Shown here piece by piece: positions 25,634 to 37,600 of a DNA stretch of 64,000 bases. This DNA is from Vogesella mureinivorans (GTDB lineage Bacteria; Pseudomonadota; Gammaproteobacteria; Burkholderiales; Chromobacteriaceae): positions 124,001 through 188,000 of the forward strand of contig NZ_VMTV02000178.1 of assembly GCF_007644035.1 (NCBI RefSeq). The letters are read 5' to 3'. Numbering within the stretch: position 1 is the stretch's first letter; each line of letters begins with the position of its first letter. The notes under the pieces were generated by a model that worked only from the letters and a program-made list of their open reading frames with translations, was not told where the DNA came from and did not search any database. A program made the translations under genes and the position numbers.

Positions 25634-26803
25634 CTACGCACCCACGCCAAACACCAGATGGCTGGCAAAGGCACGCCGCGCCGGGGCCACGGCGTCGACC
25701 GCCGACATGCCGACACCGCGCAGCGCTTTCACTAGCGGATGATGGCCGTCAAACAGCTGGATCAGCCCGTGCGTGAAGCCCACCACGGCGTGGCTATCCA
25801 CCCGGCGGCTGGCGCTGTAGCGGCGCAGCACGGCGGCGTCGCCCGGGTCGGCAGCGCCCGCCAGTGCATCTACCAGCCCTACCGCATCGCGCAGGCCCAG
25901 GTTAAAGCCCTGCGCGGCCACCGGGTGCATGGTTTGTGCGGCATTACCTATCATCACCACGCGGCCGGACGTTACCCGGTTCAGCTGGCGCAGGGCCAGC
26001 GGGAACACCGCGCGCGCGCCCACGGCGGTGAATTGACCCAGGCGCTCGCCAAACGCTTGCTGCAGCTCGGCCAGCACCACGGCGTCGTCGGCGTCGCGCA
26101 GGCGGGCGGCGTCGGCATGGCTACGCGTCCACACCAGCATCATGCTGTCGCCGTGCGGCAGCAGGGCAAACGGGCCATCGCTGGCAAAGCGTTCGTAGGC
26201 GCGGTGCTCATGCGGCTGGCTGGTTTCCACCTGCGCCAGCACAGCGCTTTGCTGGTAGTCGTGCACGTGACGGCGTATGCCCGGCAGGCTTTCCGCCAGC
26301 GCCCCGCCTTCGGCCAGCACCAGCAGGCGGCTGGTCAGCGTGGCCTGCGTGCCATCGGCCTGGCGCAGTGTGACGGTGGCGTAGCGCGCCAGCGCGCGGG
26401 CCTGCTCGACGCGGGTTTGCCATAACACGGTCACGCCAGAGTCCGCCAAAGCTTGCGCCAGTGCCGCGGTCAGCACCGGATAGTCGATGACGACACCCAG
26501 GTGCGGCAGGCCCAGGTCGGTATGCTGCAGCACGGTGCGGCCAAAGCCGCCCTGCTGCGACACGTGTACGGTGTCGATGACCGTGGCCGGCAGGCTGTCC
26601 GGCCAGGCACCCGCCAGCGCCAGCTGCTCGCGGCTGTACCACGATAGCGCCAGCGCACGGGCATCGCGTACCGGCTCGTTCTCGGCGCGCGCCTCGATCA
26701 GCACCACCTGGCGGCCGGCCTGGGCCAGCCGCAGGGCGGCCAGGGCACCGACCGGGCCACCGCCCACAATCACCACATCACTATGCTGAGGTATGTTCTG
26801 CAT
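25634..26803 (-). CDS. ubiH: 2-octaprenyl-6-methoxyphenol hydroxylase
   Basis: A 389-residue FAD monooxygenase of ubiquinone biosynthesis. It shows the N-terminal FAD fold (DVVIVGGGPVGALAALRLA) and the C-terminal IGNAAQTMHPVAAQGFNLG, where GNAAQT distinguishes UbiH from the GDAAHT of UbiI/UbiF. Its position directly after pepP repeats the conserved pepP-ubiH order. It starts 41 bp after the pepP stop, consistent with one operon. Confidence 0.93.
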   Translation of the reverse strand: MQNIPQHSDVVIVGGGPVGALAALRLAQAGRQVVLIEARAENEPVRDARALALSWYSREQLALAGAWPDSLPATVIDTVHVSQQGGFGRTVLQHTDLGLPHLGVVIDYPVLTAALAQALADSGVTVLWQTRVEQARALARYATVTLRQADGTQATLTSRLLVLAEGGALAESLPGIRRHVHDYQQSAVLAQVETSQPHEHRAYERFASDGPFALLPHGDSMMLVWTRSHADAARLRDADDAVVLAELQQAFGERLGQFTAVGARAVFPLALRQLNRVTSGRVVMIGNAAQTMHPVAAQGFNLGLRDAVGLVDALAGAADPGDAAVLRRYSASRRVDSHAVVGFTHGLIQLFDGHHPLVKALRGVGMSAVDAVAPARRAFASHLVFGVGA

Positions 26804-26844
26804 GCTTTATTGCCGCCTGCGCGGCCTCCACATTGGCGCAGGCG

Positions 26845-28143
26845 TCAGGCCTGCATCAGGGCTTCGATATCGTCGATACGCTTGGGTGCCGCATCGGTGT
26901 ACACATGGTGGCCCGTGGCCGTCACCTGCACATTGTCCTCGATACGGATACCGATATGGTGATACGCCGCCGGTACGCTATCGTCCGGGCGAATGTACAA
27001 ACCCGGCTCGATGGTGGTACACATGCCTGGCTCAAAACAGCGCCACTGGCCACCCGGCTTGCGCAGGCCCACATCGTGTACGTCCAGGCCAATAAAATGG
27101 CCAATGCCGTGCATGTAAAAGCGGCGGTATTCACCAGACTCGATCACCCCGTCCACCGTTCCCTGCAGCAGCTTGTAATCCAGCATGCCCTGCACCAGGA
27201 CGCGCAGCGCAGCATCGGCCGGCACATTGAGCGCCACGCCGGGAGCGATGGTGTCGATGGCGGCCAGCTCGGCGGCCAGCACCACGTCGTACAGGTCGCG
27301 CTGCGGGCCGCTAAAGCGCCCGTTTACCGGAAAAGTGCGCGTGATGTCGCCGGCGTAGCCGCGAAACTCGCAGCCGGCGTCGATCAGCAGCAAGTCGCCG
27401 TCGTTCAGCCGCGCATTGTTGGCCGCATAGTGCAGCGTGCAGGCGTTGGCACCACCAGCGACGATGCTTTCGTAGGCAGGGTAGCGCGCACCGTTGCGGA
27501 TGAAGTGGTGCAGCAGCTCGGCTTCCACTTCGTACTCGTACATACCCGGGCGGGTAGCACGCATGGCGCGCACATGCGCCTCGGCCGAGATTTGCCCGGC
27601 GTGGTGCAGCACCGCCAGCTCGCGCTCGTCCTTGCGCAGCCGCATGTCGTCGATCAGCGGCAGCAGGTCGCCGTACTGCGCGGGGGCGTCTACCCCGGCG
27701 CGGGCGCGGCTGCGCACGCTGGCCAGCCAGCCGGCCACGCGGGCGTCGATCTGGGCATTGCCCACCGGCCAGTACAGGGCGGGGACGTTTTCCAGCAGCG
27801 TGGGCAAGCGGGTGTCCAGCTCGCTGATGCTGTAAGCCTCGTCAAAACCGAATGCTTCGGCCGCTGCTGCCGGGCCATAACGGAAACCATCCCAGATTTC
27901 CATGTCCGGGTTTTTATCGCGACAAAACAGCATGGACTTGCCACGGCGGCCGTCCAGCACCAGCACGGCTTCCGGCTCGTCAAACGCGGTGAGATACAGG
28001 AAATGGCTGTCGGCGCGGTAGGGGTAATGCGCGTCGGCATTGCGGATCACCAGCGGTGCGGTAGGCAGCACGGCAATGGCATCCCCCAGGCTGGCCAGCA
28101 GCTGCTGGCGGCGGTGTTGCAGGCTAAGTGGCATGGTGTTCAT
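26845..28143 (-). CDS. pepP: Xaa-Pro aminopeptidase P
   Basis: A 432-residue cytosolic dinuclear metallopeptidase that removes N-terminal residues preceding proline. The N-terminal creatinase-like domain (~1-170) is followed by the pita-bread catalytic domain. Metal-ligand segments are visible: LLIDAGCEFRGYAGDITRTF (two Asp), YMHGIGHFIGLDVHDVG (His), CTTIEPGLYI (Glu) and GIRIEDNVQV (Glu). Length matches E. coli PepP (441). The start may be the ATG at 28143 or 28134; neither has a strong ribosome site. It heads the ubi gene run. Confidence 0.95.
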   Translation of the reverse strand: MNTMPLSLQHRRQQLLASLGDAIAVLPTAPLVIRNADAHYPYRADSHFLYLTAFDEPEAVLVLDGRRGKSMLFCRDKNPDMEIWDGFRYGPAAAAEAFGFDEAYSISELDTRLPTLLENVPALYWPVGNAQIDARVAGWLASVRSRARAGVDAPAQYGDLLPLIDDMRLRKDERELAVLHHAGQISAEAHVRAMRATRPGMYEYEVEAELLHHFIRNGARYPAYESIVAGGANACTLHYAANNARLNDGDLLLIDAGCEFRGYAGDITRTFPVNGRFSGPQRDLYDVVLAAELAAIDTIAPGVALNVPADAALRVLVQGMLDYKLLQGTVDGVIESGEYRRFYMHGIGHFIGLDVHDVGLRKPGGQWRCFEPGMCTTIEPGLYIRPDDSVPAAYHHIGIRIEDNVQVTATGHHVYTDAAPKRIDDIEALMQA

Positions 28144-28170
28144 ACCCGGCAGGAGAAAACGGCGCCCAGT

Positions 28171-28554
28171 TTACACCCGTGCACGCCACAGGGCGATGCC
28201 ATGCGCGGCCAACATGACGCCGGTCAAGGCACCCGCCATGTCGGCCACGGCGTCCAGCACCTCGGCACTGCGTGTCGTGGTAAACAGCGCCTGCCCCAGC
28301 TCGGAGCCGGTGGCCCACAGCAGGCAGGCACACAGCACCGCTGGCATGAGCTGGCGTAATGGCTGGCCGCGCCACAAAGCCGGTGCGGCCAACAAGGCCG
28401 CCCAGGCCGCGAACAGGGCAAAATGCCCTACCTTGTCAAAATGCGGTATCGCCGACGGCGGCCCGCCCGCCTTGAACCACAGCAGATAGACCATCACACC
28501 CCACCAGGCCATGGCTGGCCCGTACGGTAGCAGACGGCTGATATTGGATTTCAT
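28171..28554 (-). CDS. VanZ-like membrane protein
   Basis: A 127-residue protein with about four membrane helices of the VanZ-like family. IPHFDKVGHFALFAAWAAL carries the DKxGHF motif, followed by two or three further helices and the loop TGSELGQALFTTTRSAEVLD. Family function is poorly defined; VanZ itself confers low-level teicoplanin resistance. I prefer the ATG at 28554 (MKSNISRL), which has AAGG six bases upstream, to the ATG at 28560. It precedes pepP by 27 bp on the same strand. Confidence 0.85.
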   Translation of the reverse strand: MKSNISRLLPYGPAMAWWGVMVYLLWFKAGGPPSAIPHFDKVGHFALFAAWAALLAAPALWRGQPLRQLMPAVLCACLLWATGSELGQALFTTTRSAEVLDAVADMAGALTGVMLAAHGIALWRARV

Positions 28555-28577
28555 GCCCATCCTTGCCCTGTCAGAAA

Positions 28578-28602
28578 AAAACCCCGGCCTGGCCGGGGTT
28601 GT
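28578..28602 (-). terminator. Intrinsic terminator of the adhesin operon
   Basis: On the minus strand, aaccccgg and ccggggtt arms (10 bp if the loop is closed further) are followed by seven T residues, 24 bp after the TpsA stop. It ends the long minus-strand transcription unit. Confidence 0.9.
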
Positions 28603-28624
28603 CGTGCTGTAAACCACTGAAGGC

Positions 28625-31600
28625 TCAACGGTACCCGACACTCGCCATACGATCGCGCGGCAGGATGGTGAGTTCCACCGGGTAGATGTCCGAGCTACCC
28701 GCGTCCATCACGCGCACCTGCAGCTTCACGGCCGTATTCAGGTCTTTCGGGAAGCTGCCGGCCAGCGTCTGGTCGCTACTGTTGACCAGCAGCCAGTTGG
28801 GCAGCTCGCTGCCATCGGCCATGCGTACCGACTCGATCGTGGCATTGCCTACCAGGTCGCGGAAGGCGGCCACGAAATCACGCCCCGGCTGCACCGGCAG
28901 TACCAGCGGCATGCTGGACTGGATCACCGGGCCGTTGGCCGATACCTGCGGGCTGGCCAGCGACGGGCGGCTCAGCACGGCTGCGTACAACGATGCTGGC
29001 TGCTGTACCGGCACTTCCAGCACGCGGTTGCGGGTGGCTCCGCCAGGCAGCGCCACACCCACGCCGGCATCGGCCGCTTCGGTCGCGCCGCCATTCAGGC
29101 GCGAGTACTGCTCGGTAAAGCCGATCACGGCCGTGGTGAGGTAGCCGTTACCCTGCTCCGCCACCTGGAACTCGTTGTAGCGGTCGTAGTGGGTAGCCAG
29201 GCGGCGGAAGGTGTAGTTCAGATTGTTACTCAGCAGCAGCGGGTTATCGTCGTAGGCCAGCCAGCGGCCATTGCTGGCCTGCAGGGCGTTGCTGCCGGCA
29301 TTGTTCAGCAGGCGCTTGCCAGCCACCAGCACCAGCGCGTTATTGCCGCCACCTGCCGCGCTAACACTTTGATCCAGCGTGACATTGCCTTTGGCGCGCA
29401 CCCACAGGGTGCCGCCAGCCTGAATGCCCTGACTGCCGTTCACCGTGCCCACGGCCAGGTCGCCCGCGTCCTGGTAGCGCAGCTGGCCACCGGTACGTGC
29501 TGCCAGGATGCCAGCCAGGTTATTGCTGCCTTCCAGACGGGCACTGCCACCGGCCTTGATCTCGGTGCGGGTAGCCGACAGGCTGCCCGAACCCTGCTGC
29601 AGGATATCCTGCGCCGCATCCAGCAGTACCGTATCGGCACGGACGTTGGCCGCCAGTTGCAGCTGGCCGTTGGCACCGCCTGCGGCCAAGGTCGCGGTGC
29701 GGCCTGCCGCGTTCACATCACCGTTCAGTGCAATGGCACCGTTGGTGCTGCGCACGGTCAGGTCACCGCCTTGCGCCGTCAGGCCGGCGTTGATGCTGAT
29801 GGCACCGGTACCGCCCAGCAGCGTCAGTGCGCCACCGTTAGCCTGCATGGCTTGCGCCACGTTGATGTCACCGCCGTCTACGCTGATGTGCTGTTCACCA
29901 TGGCTGGTGACACCGCTGAGGCTGCCCACCGTGCCCACACGCAGGGTATCGGTATCGCGTAGCTGCAGGCTGCCGTTGCTGATATTGGCCGCCAGGGTGC
30001 CGATATTGTTGGCTTGCAGCAGGCTGCTGTTGTTCACCGCGCTAAGTGCCAGCTCGCCCGCCTCGATGCGGCCAACCCCGGCCTGGGTAGCGGCGCCGCC
30101 CACGGTCACAGTGGCGCGGCCGCTGCCGGCCAGCAGGCTACCCGCCTGCTGGGTCAGGTTGCGCGCGGCGCTCAGCGTGGCGTTACCGCCAGCGGTTTGC
30201 ACATCGGCACCCAGGGTGATGTCACGGCCGGCTTGCAGCTGGGCCTGGCCCGCGCTGGTGGCCACACCGGCATTCACCAGCGCGTCCTGTGCGGCGTTCA
30301 GTACCACCTTGCCGCCCTGGCTCGACACGGCTTGCGCCACAGTGATGTCACCGGCCTGGTTACGCAGGGTGATGTCGGCGTTGTTACTGCTGATACCGGC
30401 GATGGCCGCCTGGCCTTCGTGGGCAGACACGCTACCCACGCTCAGGCCGTCTGCGTCCAGGTAGCTGAACGCCTTGCCGCTGCCGCTCAGGCTGGCCGCC
30501 AGCGTATCGACATTGTTACCCGTGTGTTCCAGCGTGACCTGACCGGCGCTGATGATCTTCAACGCGCCGGCACTGCCACCGCTGGCTTTCAGCGCAGCAC
30601 TCTGGCTGATGTCACCACTGCTGGCCAGCTGGATGCGGCCACCCTGGCTGCTGCCGTCGGTGTCGATCTGGCCATTGATCAGCAGCTTGCCTGCCGGGTT
30701 GTGCAGGGTCACGCTACCGCCCTGGCTACCGTTGCTATTAATAGCGGCGCCCACGGTGATGTCACCGGCACCGCTGCCGGTGCGCGCCAGCAGCACGTCG
30801 CCACCGGCCACGCTGCCCGAGGTATTGATGCTGGCCTGGGTTTGCAGGGCGCCGTCGCTACGCAGCGTTACCTTGCCACCGGTACCGGTGGCCGGCTGGG
30901 TATTGATGGCCTGGCTCACCGTGAGCGCGCCGCCGCTTTGCACCAGCACACTACCCTGTGCGCCACCGGCTACGGTACGCACGCCGGATACAGCTGCCAC
31001 CTGGCTGCTCGGTGCGGCCTGCGGGCCGGCCAGCGCCGAGCCCTTGCCACCGGCGGTGCCCACGGTCAGCGCGGTCTTGTCGCGGTAATCCACGGTGGCC
31101 GTTTTGCCGCTGGCGCTGGTGGCAAAGGCTGCCGTCGCCATCTGGTGGCCACCGTTGCTGCTGGCCAGCAGGCTGATCTTGCCATCGCTGCTGCTGACCG
31201 ACAGTTCACCATTGCTGTCGCCTACCAGCAGGCCGTTGGTGGTATCGGTAATGTCACCATGCGCCTGCAGCTGGATGGCGCCATCGCTACTGCCACCAAT
31301 GCCGCGCGTCACGTCGATGGTGTTGGCCAGCAGGATGTTGCCGTTCTGGTTACGCAGGGTCACGCTGCCGCCATTGGCGTTGCTGCCGCCCTGGCTCTTG
31401 ATGCGCTGGCCCACGGTAATGGCACCGTTGGCGCCGGCATTGTGCAGGTAGATTTCACCGCCCTGGCCTGCTGCCGCACCCGAGGTATCCAGGCGGCCCT
31501 GGCTCAGGTCGATGGCACCATTGGATTCGATCACCAGCGTACCGCCGGCGGTGCTGATGGTCTGCACGCCCTGGCTGTTATCCGTCGCGCTGAACGTCCC

Positions 31601-34600
31601 GCCGGTAGACAGCAGGATGTTGCCGCTTTGCGAGGTGATATTGGCACCCGACTGCACCCGCATGGCCGCACTGGCGCGCAGGCCTACCGCGCCACTGCCG
31701 CTGGCCGACACGGTTTTGTCCACCACCAGCTGGCCGGCGCTGACATCCTGATGGATAGCGCTGTTGCCGCTCTTGCTCACAAGGCCGGACAGGTTGGCCG
31801 CAGTGCGGGTCAGCGCATTGTCGCCGGGCGTCAGGGCCGCCACACTGCCGATGGTCAGGCTGCCGTTGTGCTGGCGTAGCCACTGCTCGCTGCCGCTTTC
31901 CACCGCCAGCGTATCGACTGCACTGGTTTCTATGCGGTTACCGCTGGCGCCCACGCTGCCGGCGGCCGAGATCAGCACGCTGCCGCTGGTACGGATTTCG
32001 TTATTGGCATCGGCGTCCACGCCGTTAGCCAGCACATTACCGCTACTGATCAGCTGGATGCGGCGGTCGCCACTATTGCCGCTGCTCTCTACGCCTGCGG
32101 TGCTGTCAAACACGATGTGCTTGCCGCTGCCGCCGGTGCGCAGGTCGATGCTGCCGCCTTGCGTAGCGACGATGTCGCGGTTGATGGCCAGCTGGCCGTC
32201 CGCCACGTTCAGGGCGATATTGCCATCGGCACGAATGCCGGTCTGGTCGCTGGCGGCGCCACCAAAGCTGCTGCTGTTGTAAGTGGTTTTACCAACGGCA
32301 TCCACTTTCACATCGCCACTGCCACTCTGGCGGGTTTTGTGCAGCCATACGTCGCCACCGGCCGCAGCGGCCAGCTTGTCGGCATCGGCCACTTCAATAC
32401 GCTTGCCGTCGGCGCCAATGGTGCGGCCAGCTTGCAGCAGCACATTGCCGGTGGTCTGTACTTCGTTGACCTGGCTGTTATTCGTGGTGGTGCTGATATC
32501 ACGCGCGGCCACCAGCTGCACGGTGCCGCTACCGGATGTGGCCTGGCCACCGTTGAACACGATATCGCTGCCGCTGCTGCCGGCACGCAGGTCGACCGAG
32601 CCTGCGCCGCCCGCGCTCACGTTTTTGTCCAGCGTCAGCGCACCGTTGCCTGTAGCAATGGCGATGTGGCCACTGCTGGCGGTGCTGACACCCTGCAGCG
32701 GGTTGACGCTGTCGTTGGCGGTAACGCTACCCACGGTGAGCGCGCCGCTATTGAAGTACGTCAGGCTCTGGTCGGCACCGGTAATGATGGCGGCCAGCGT
32801 GCCGATATTGTGTACGCCGCTACCGGTAGCCGGGTTGGTCAGCTCGGTGGTATCGCGTGCCAGCAGCTGCAGCTGGTCGGCGCTCAGGCTCACGTTGGCC
32901 GTTTCAGTGACTTTGCCTTTGTACGCCTGCAGGGCGATATGCTTGCCGCTGCCGCCTGCTGTTACCGACTGGGTCAGGTTCAGGTCGCCGCCGGTGGCGG
33001 TGGTATCTTCGGCTACCGACACTTGTACGTTGCCGTTCTGCGTGCTGATACCGTTTACCGCCACGTTGGCCGCGTCGGCCACGCTACCCACCTCCAGCGT
33101 ATCGATATCCTTGTAACTGAACACGCCGCTACCGCTGACCGAGCCAGCCACAGTGTCCACATCGCTCAGCTTGCTGGACAGGTTCACGCCGGACACCGAC
33201 TGTGCCAGCAGGGCCTTGGCGGTAAGCTTGCCCGCGCCGCTGACGGCGGCCTGTTTCGAGGACAGGCGCACCACGCCGTTGCTGCCACCGGTGCTGACAT
33301 CCGCCGTCATCACCAAGTCGCCGCTGCTGCTGGCAGCGTCGGCTGCGGCCACCAGGTTGATGTCGCCGCCGTTGGTTTGCAGGCCGCTGCGGCCATCCAC
33401 GGTGGCGATCTCGATGCCGTCTTTGTCTTTCAGCTTCAGCGCTTTGCCCGCACCGTCCAGACGGGCGGCCAGTTTGCCGATTTCGTTAGTCGTACGCTCC
33501 AGCGTGATATCGCCGGTGTCGCTGGCCACGTTCAGGCCGCCAGCCTTGATGTCTTGCGTTTGCGTCAGGTTGCGCACGCTGGCGTTACCGGCGGCCAGCG
33601 TCAGGCGCACGTCGCCAGGCGCGGTAATGCCGGTCTGGCTGTCCAGGTCGCCTACGACCAAGCTGCGGGTATTGCTCAGGCGCACACCCTGGCCGCTGCC
33701 GCTGATGCTGGCGGTGACTTCGTCTACCGCATTATTGCTGTCCAGCGTGGAGGTATTCACGGCCACCAGTTTCAGCTCGTTGGCGGTGATGATGCCGCTG
33801 GCTGCGGTTTCGTTGATGGCACCTTTACCGGAGGCCAGGCGCACGTCGGCGGTACCGGCGTTGACTTGCTGGGCCAGCTGCAGGTCACCCGCAGTGGAGG
33901 CAGCGTCGGCCGAGGCCTCCAGCGTGATGTCGCCGTTGGTAGTCTGCACACCGTTGCTGCCGTCTACCGTGCCGACCTGCAGCGCGTTTTTGTCTTTCAC
34001 GCTCAGGGTTTTGCCGCTGCCTTGCAGCGTGGCCGCCAGGGTGCCGATGTCGTTGGTGGTATCGTTCAGTGCCACCTGGCCGCTGGCCAGGGTGAGCTTG
34101 ACGTTGGCCGCCGTCACCCTGCCCTGGCCGGCGGTGGCGGACTGGCTCAGGTCGCCGGCGCTCAGGTTCAGGCGCGCCATGTTGTTTACGCTGACGCCAT
34201 CGCGCTGCTGCGTGCTGCCTACGGTCACGGTGGCGCTGCTGTCGGCGCTGAGCGGGGTCACGGCCACACGGTCCAGCAGCAGCGATTTGCCATTGGTCAG
34301 TTTCAGGTCCGCGCCGCTGCCGCTCACGTTGGCTGCCAGCACGTTGATCTGGTTGGTGTTATCCAGCGTCACGCTATCCTGGCTGCTGAGCGCCAGCTTA
34401 TCGGCGGTAATGATGGCCGCCGATTGCTGGCTGATGCCGCCTGCCTGGGTCGTCAGCGCCACCGTGGCGGTGCCCGCGCTGATGTTGCGGTCCAGCGTGA
34501 GGTCGCCGTTGCTCAGGGTGATATTGACCGCATCGTTGCTGGTGACAATGCCGTCGCTGCTGGTGGTGGTCTGCGTATTGGGCTGCAGGTTGGCCGCCAG

Positions 34601-37600
34601 CGGGTCGTTGGTGCGTACATAGCTGCCCTGGCCAATCAGCAGCGATTTGGCGTTGGTGTAGTCCAGGCGGTCGGCCAGGTTGGCCGTGAGGGTGTCCACC
34701 AGGTTGGCGCCGCCCAGTACCACGTCGCCGCTACCGTTCAGCAACAGCTTGTTGGTATTGATCACGCCGTTACCGGTGGCACCGCCGTTCACGTCCAGCA
34801 CCAGCTGGCGGCTTTGCGCTGCGTCGCTGGCTTTTACCGTGAGTGCGGCGTTGATCAGCACCTTGCCGCCTGCGCCGCCCATCACCAGTGCGGTGTTGTC
34901 GCGCAGGGTAGTGGCGCTGCTGACCGTGAGGCTGCCGGTGCCATCGGTACGGCCCAGGGTAATGCCGGGGTTGGCCGCACTGCCGCTGCCAAAGCCGGGG
35001 CGGAAAATAGCCCGGCTGCTGCCATTGAACCAGTCGTTGCCCAGGTACAGTTTGTCTACCGCACCGGCGCTGCTGATATCGATATTGCGCCCGGTGCTCA
35101 GCGGGCGCACGCGCAGCTCGCCACTGCTGGCCACGTTCAGGTGGAAGTCCGAGCTGTTCACAAACTGCATGCTGTCGGCTTCGACAGTCACCACGCCGGT
35201 CGCGGCCACACTTTCGGTGGCCGAGCTACCCAGGTACATGGTCTGGCCCTTGGCGTAGATGCCAAAGCTGTTTTCGCCACCGGTGGCGCTGGTCTTGCCG
35301 CCCGAGGTACCAGACAGAGTGATGTCGCCGCTGGCGGACACAATGCTGGTTTCGGTGTCTTCGATGCGGATACCATGGTTTTCGGTGAGGAAAGCGTGGC
35401 TGCCGCCACCGCCCTTGCCGGTGATCTGGATATCGCCGCTATCGGTCTTGATCAGCGCTTTGGACGAGATGATTACCCCGTCGTAACGCGTACCGCCGGT
35501 AGGCGTAGTGGTCAGGCTGCTGGCATCACCGTCGATGGTGAGCTTGCCGCTGCTGGTTTGCAGCGTCACGCGCGAGGCACCGTCTTCGCCAATAATCACG
35601 CCGTCCTTGTTGCCGGAGCCGGCCTGGTTGGCCACCTTGCCGTTGATCGTCAGATTGCCCGCGCCAGTATTCACCTGCGTGGCCGCACCGGTAATTTTCA
35701 CACCGGCACCCGCGCTACTGCTGGTGGGCGCCTGGCCGCTGATCTGCAGGTTGCCGCCCTGCGTGTTGATCACCGCGTTGCTCAGGCGTACGCCGTCTGT
35801 CACACCGTCTGCATCGCCGCCGTAGCCGGTGGCAAAACCGCCATCCTTGCCAATGAACAGATTACCGCCGCGGGTGGTCAGGCTGGCGTTGTCCAGCAGC
35901 ACACCGCCAGCAGTGGCGGCGCTGTCGGCAAAGGCGTTCAGGCTGAGGGTCTTGACGTCAATACCGGTGTTTTTCAGCTTGATGGAACGTGCCGAGTTGA
36001 TGGTCAGCGCATACGTCTGGCCACTGATATTGAAGGTTTGCTGGCGGTAGTCGGTATAACCGGTAGCCACCCCCGGAATGGTGCCGCCGCCCACATTGAT
36101 GACCGTGTCGGCGTTCAGAGTAAGCGTGGTGGTGGTATTGGCAATATTGGACGCGGTCAGCACATCACCGCTGGAGCTCAGCAGGTTGATGGTGCCGGCT
36201 TTCAGCGCAATATCGGTATCGCCTGCCAGCGTCAGGCTGCGTAGCGCCTCGTTGCCACTACCGCCGATGCGGTCGCTGGCCTGGCTACCCAGGATGATGT
36301 TGCCGGCGGTGCTGCCGGTGCTGTCCAGCGACAGCGCCTGCGGCGACAGCGGTACCAGGTCCGGGGTGCTGGACGTGATGCTGCCATTGAAAATGATATT
36401 GCCGCCGCTGCCGGTGTAGTTGGCGCCGCTCTGCGCGCCTTGTGCATTCAGGGCCACGCTGTAGGCCTGTGCGGCCAACTTCACGTCTTTATTGAAGGTG
36501 ATGTTGCCGGAGGCCGCGCTGCTGGTCTGGGTAATCTTGGTGGAAATCGGCGTGCCGTGCGCCAGGACGGCTTCCTTGTGGAAGGTGACATTGCCGCCGT
36601 TGGTGTTCACCGTGCCTTTCAGGGTGGCACTGCCGGCAGTTTTGCTGGCGGTACCAAAATCCACATTCAGCTTGCCCACGGTAGACGAGATATCCGCCCC
36701 GGTATCCAGCAGGATATCGCCACCGGCACTCAGCCCCAGCGAGGCATCGCCGCCGGCGGTTTTGGAAATATCGCTCTGGATCGTGATTTTGTTGTCGGCC
36801 TGCAGCTCTACGCTGCTGCCGGCATTCAGGGAGGCTTCGATACTGCTGGCCAGCACATTATTCACCGCACCGGACTGGCCATTGGCCGTTGGCCATGCCG
36901 TACCGGTAGCACCACCCACCACGGTGATGTCGGTGGGGTCCAGCAGCCAGCGGCCGGCCTGGCCACCCGCCCCGCCCGCGGCGCTAACGCTGCCGGATAC
37001 ACCCAGCACGCCGCGGCTGGAGGTTTCCACCTGGCCGCCGTTGCCCTGGCCTGCGCCTTTTGCCTCGATGCTGCCTAGCAGGCGGGTAGCGTCGGCCGAC
37101 CACGCCACCACCGTACCGCCGTTACCGGCGTCTGTAGCGCTGGCGGCCACGTGCGCGCCCTGCTGGATGGTAACGCTGCCGGCTTCGGCAATAGCCGGGT
37201 CTTTACCCTGCCAGCCACCGCCCAGATACACCTGGCCGCCGCCCTGCGCGCCGGAGGCATTCACGGTACCGCTGATCTCCAGCTCGCCACCGGTTGCCAC
37301 AATACGGCCACCCTGGCCGCTGGCAGCCTGGGCACGGGTGTCGCCAGCCAGCACTACCTTGCCGGCGCCACCGTCGATCCAGATTTCGCCTTGTTTCTGG
37401 TTCAGCGTATCCGCGCGCACGACGCCGGTCTGGTTGATGGCTACCGACGCCAGCGGCGCGGCCTGTTTGGCAGTAAGCAACACATGGCCGCCATCTGCTA
37501 CCAGCGCGCCGGCATTGTTGATGCTGGCCTGGGCCGCGGCGGTGTCTACCTTCACTTTCAACAGGCCGGTCTGGCCTACGGTCACGCTGATATCGCGGCC

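Noticed and set aside
32117-36244. 1,375-codon open frame on the plus strand opposite the TpsA gene
   Set aside because: Antisense shadow of a GC-rich repetitive gene; its translation is low-complexity Ala/Gly/His/Val without domains, while the minus strand encodes a clear TPS exoprotein.
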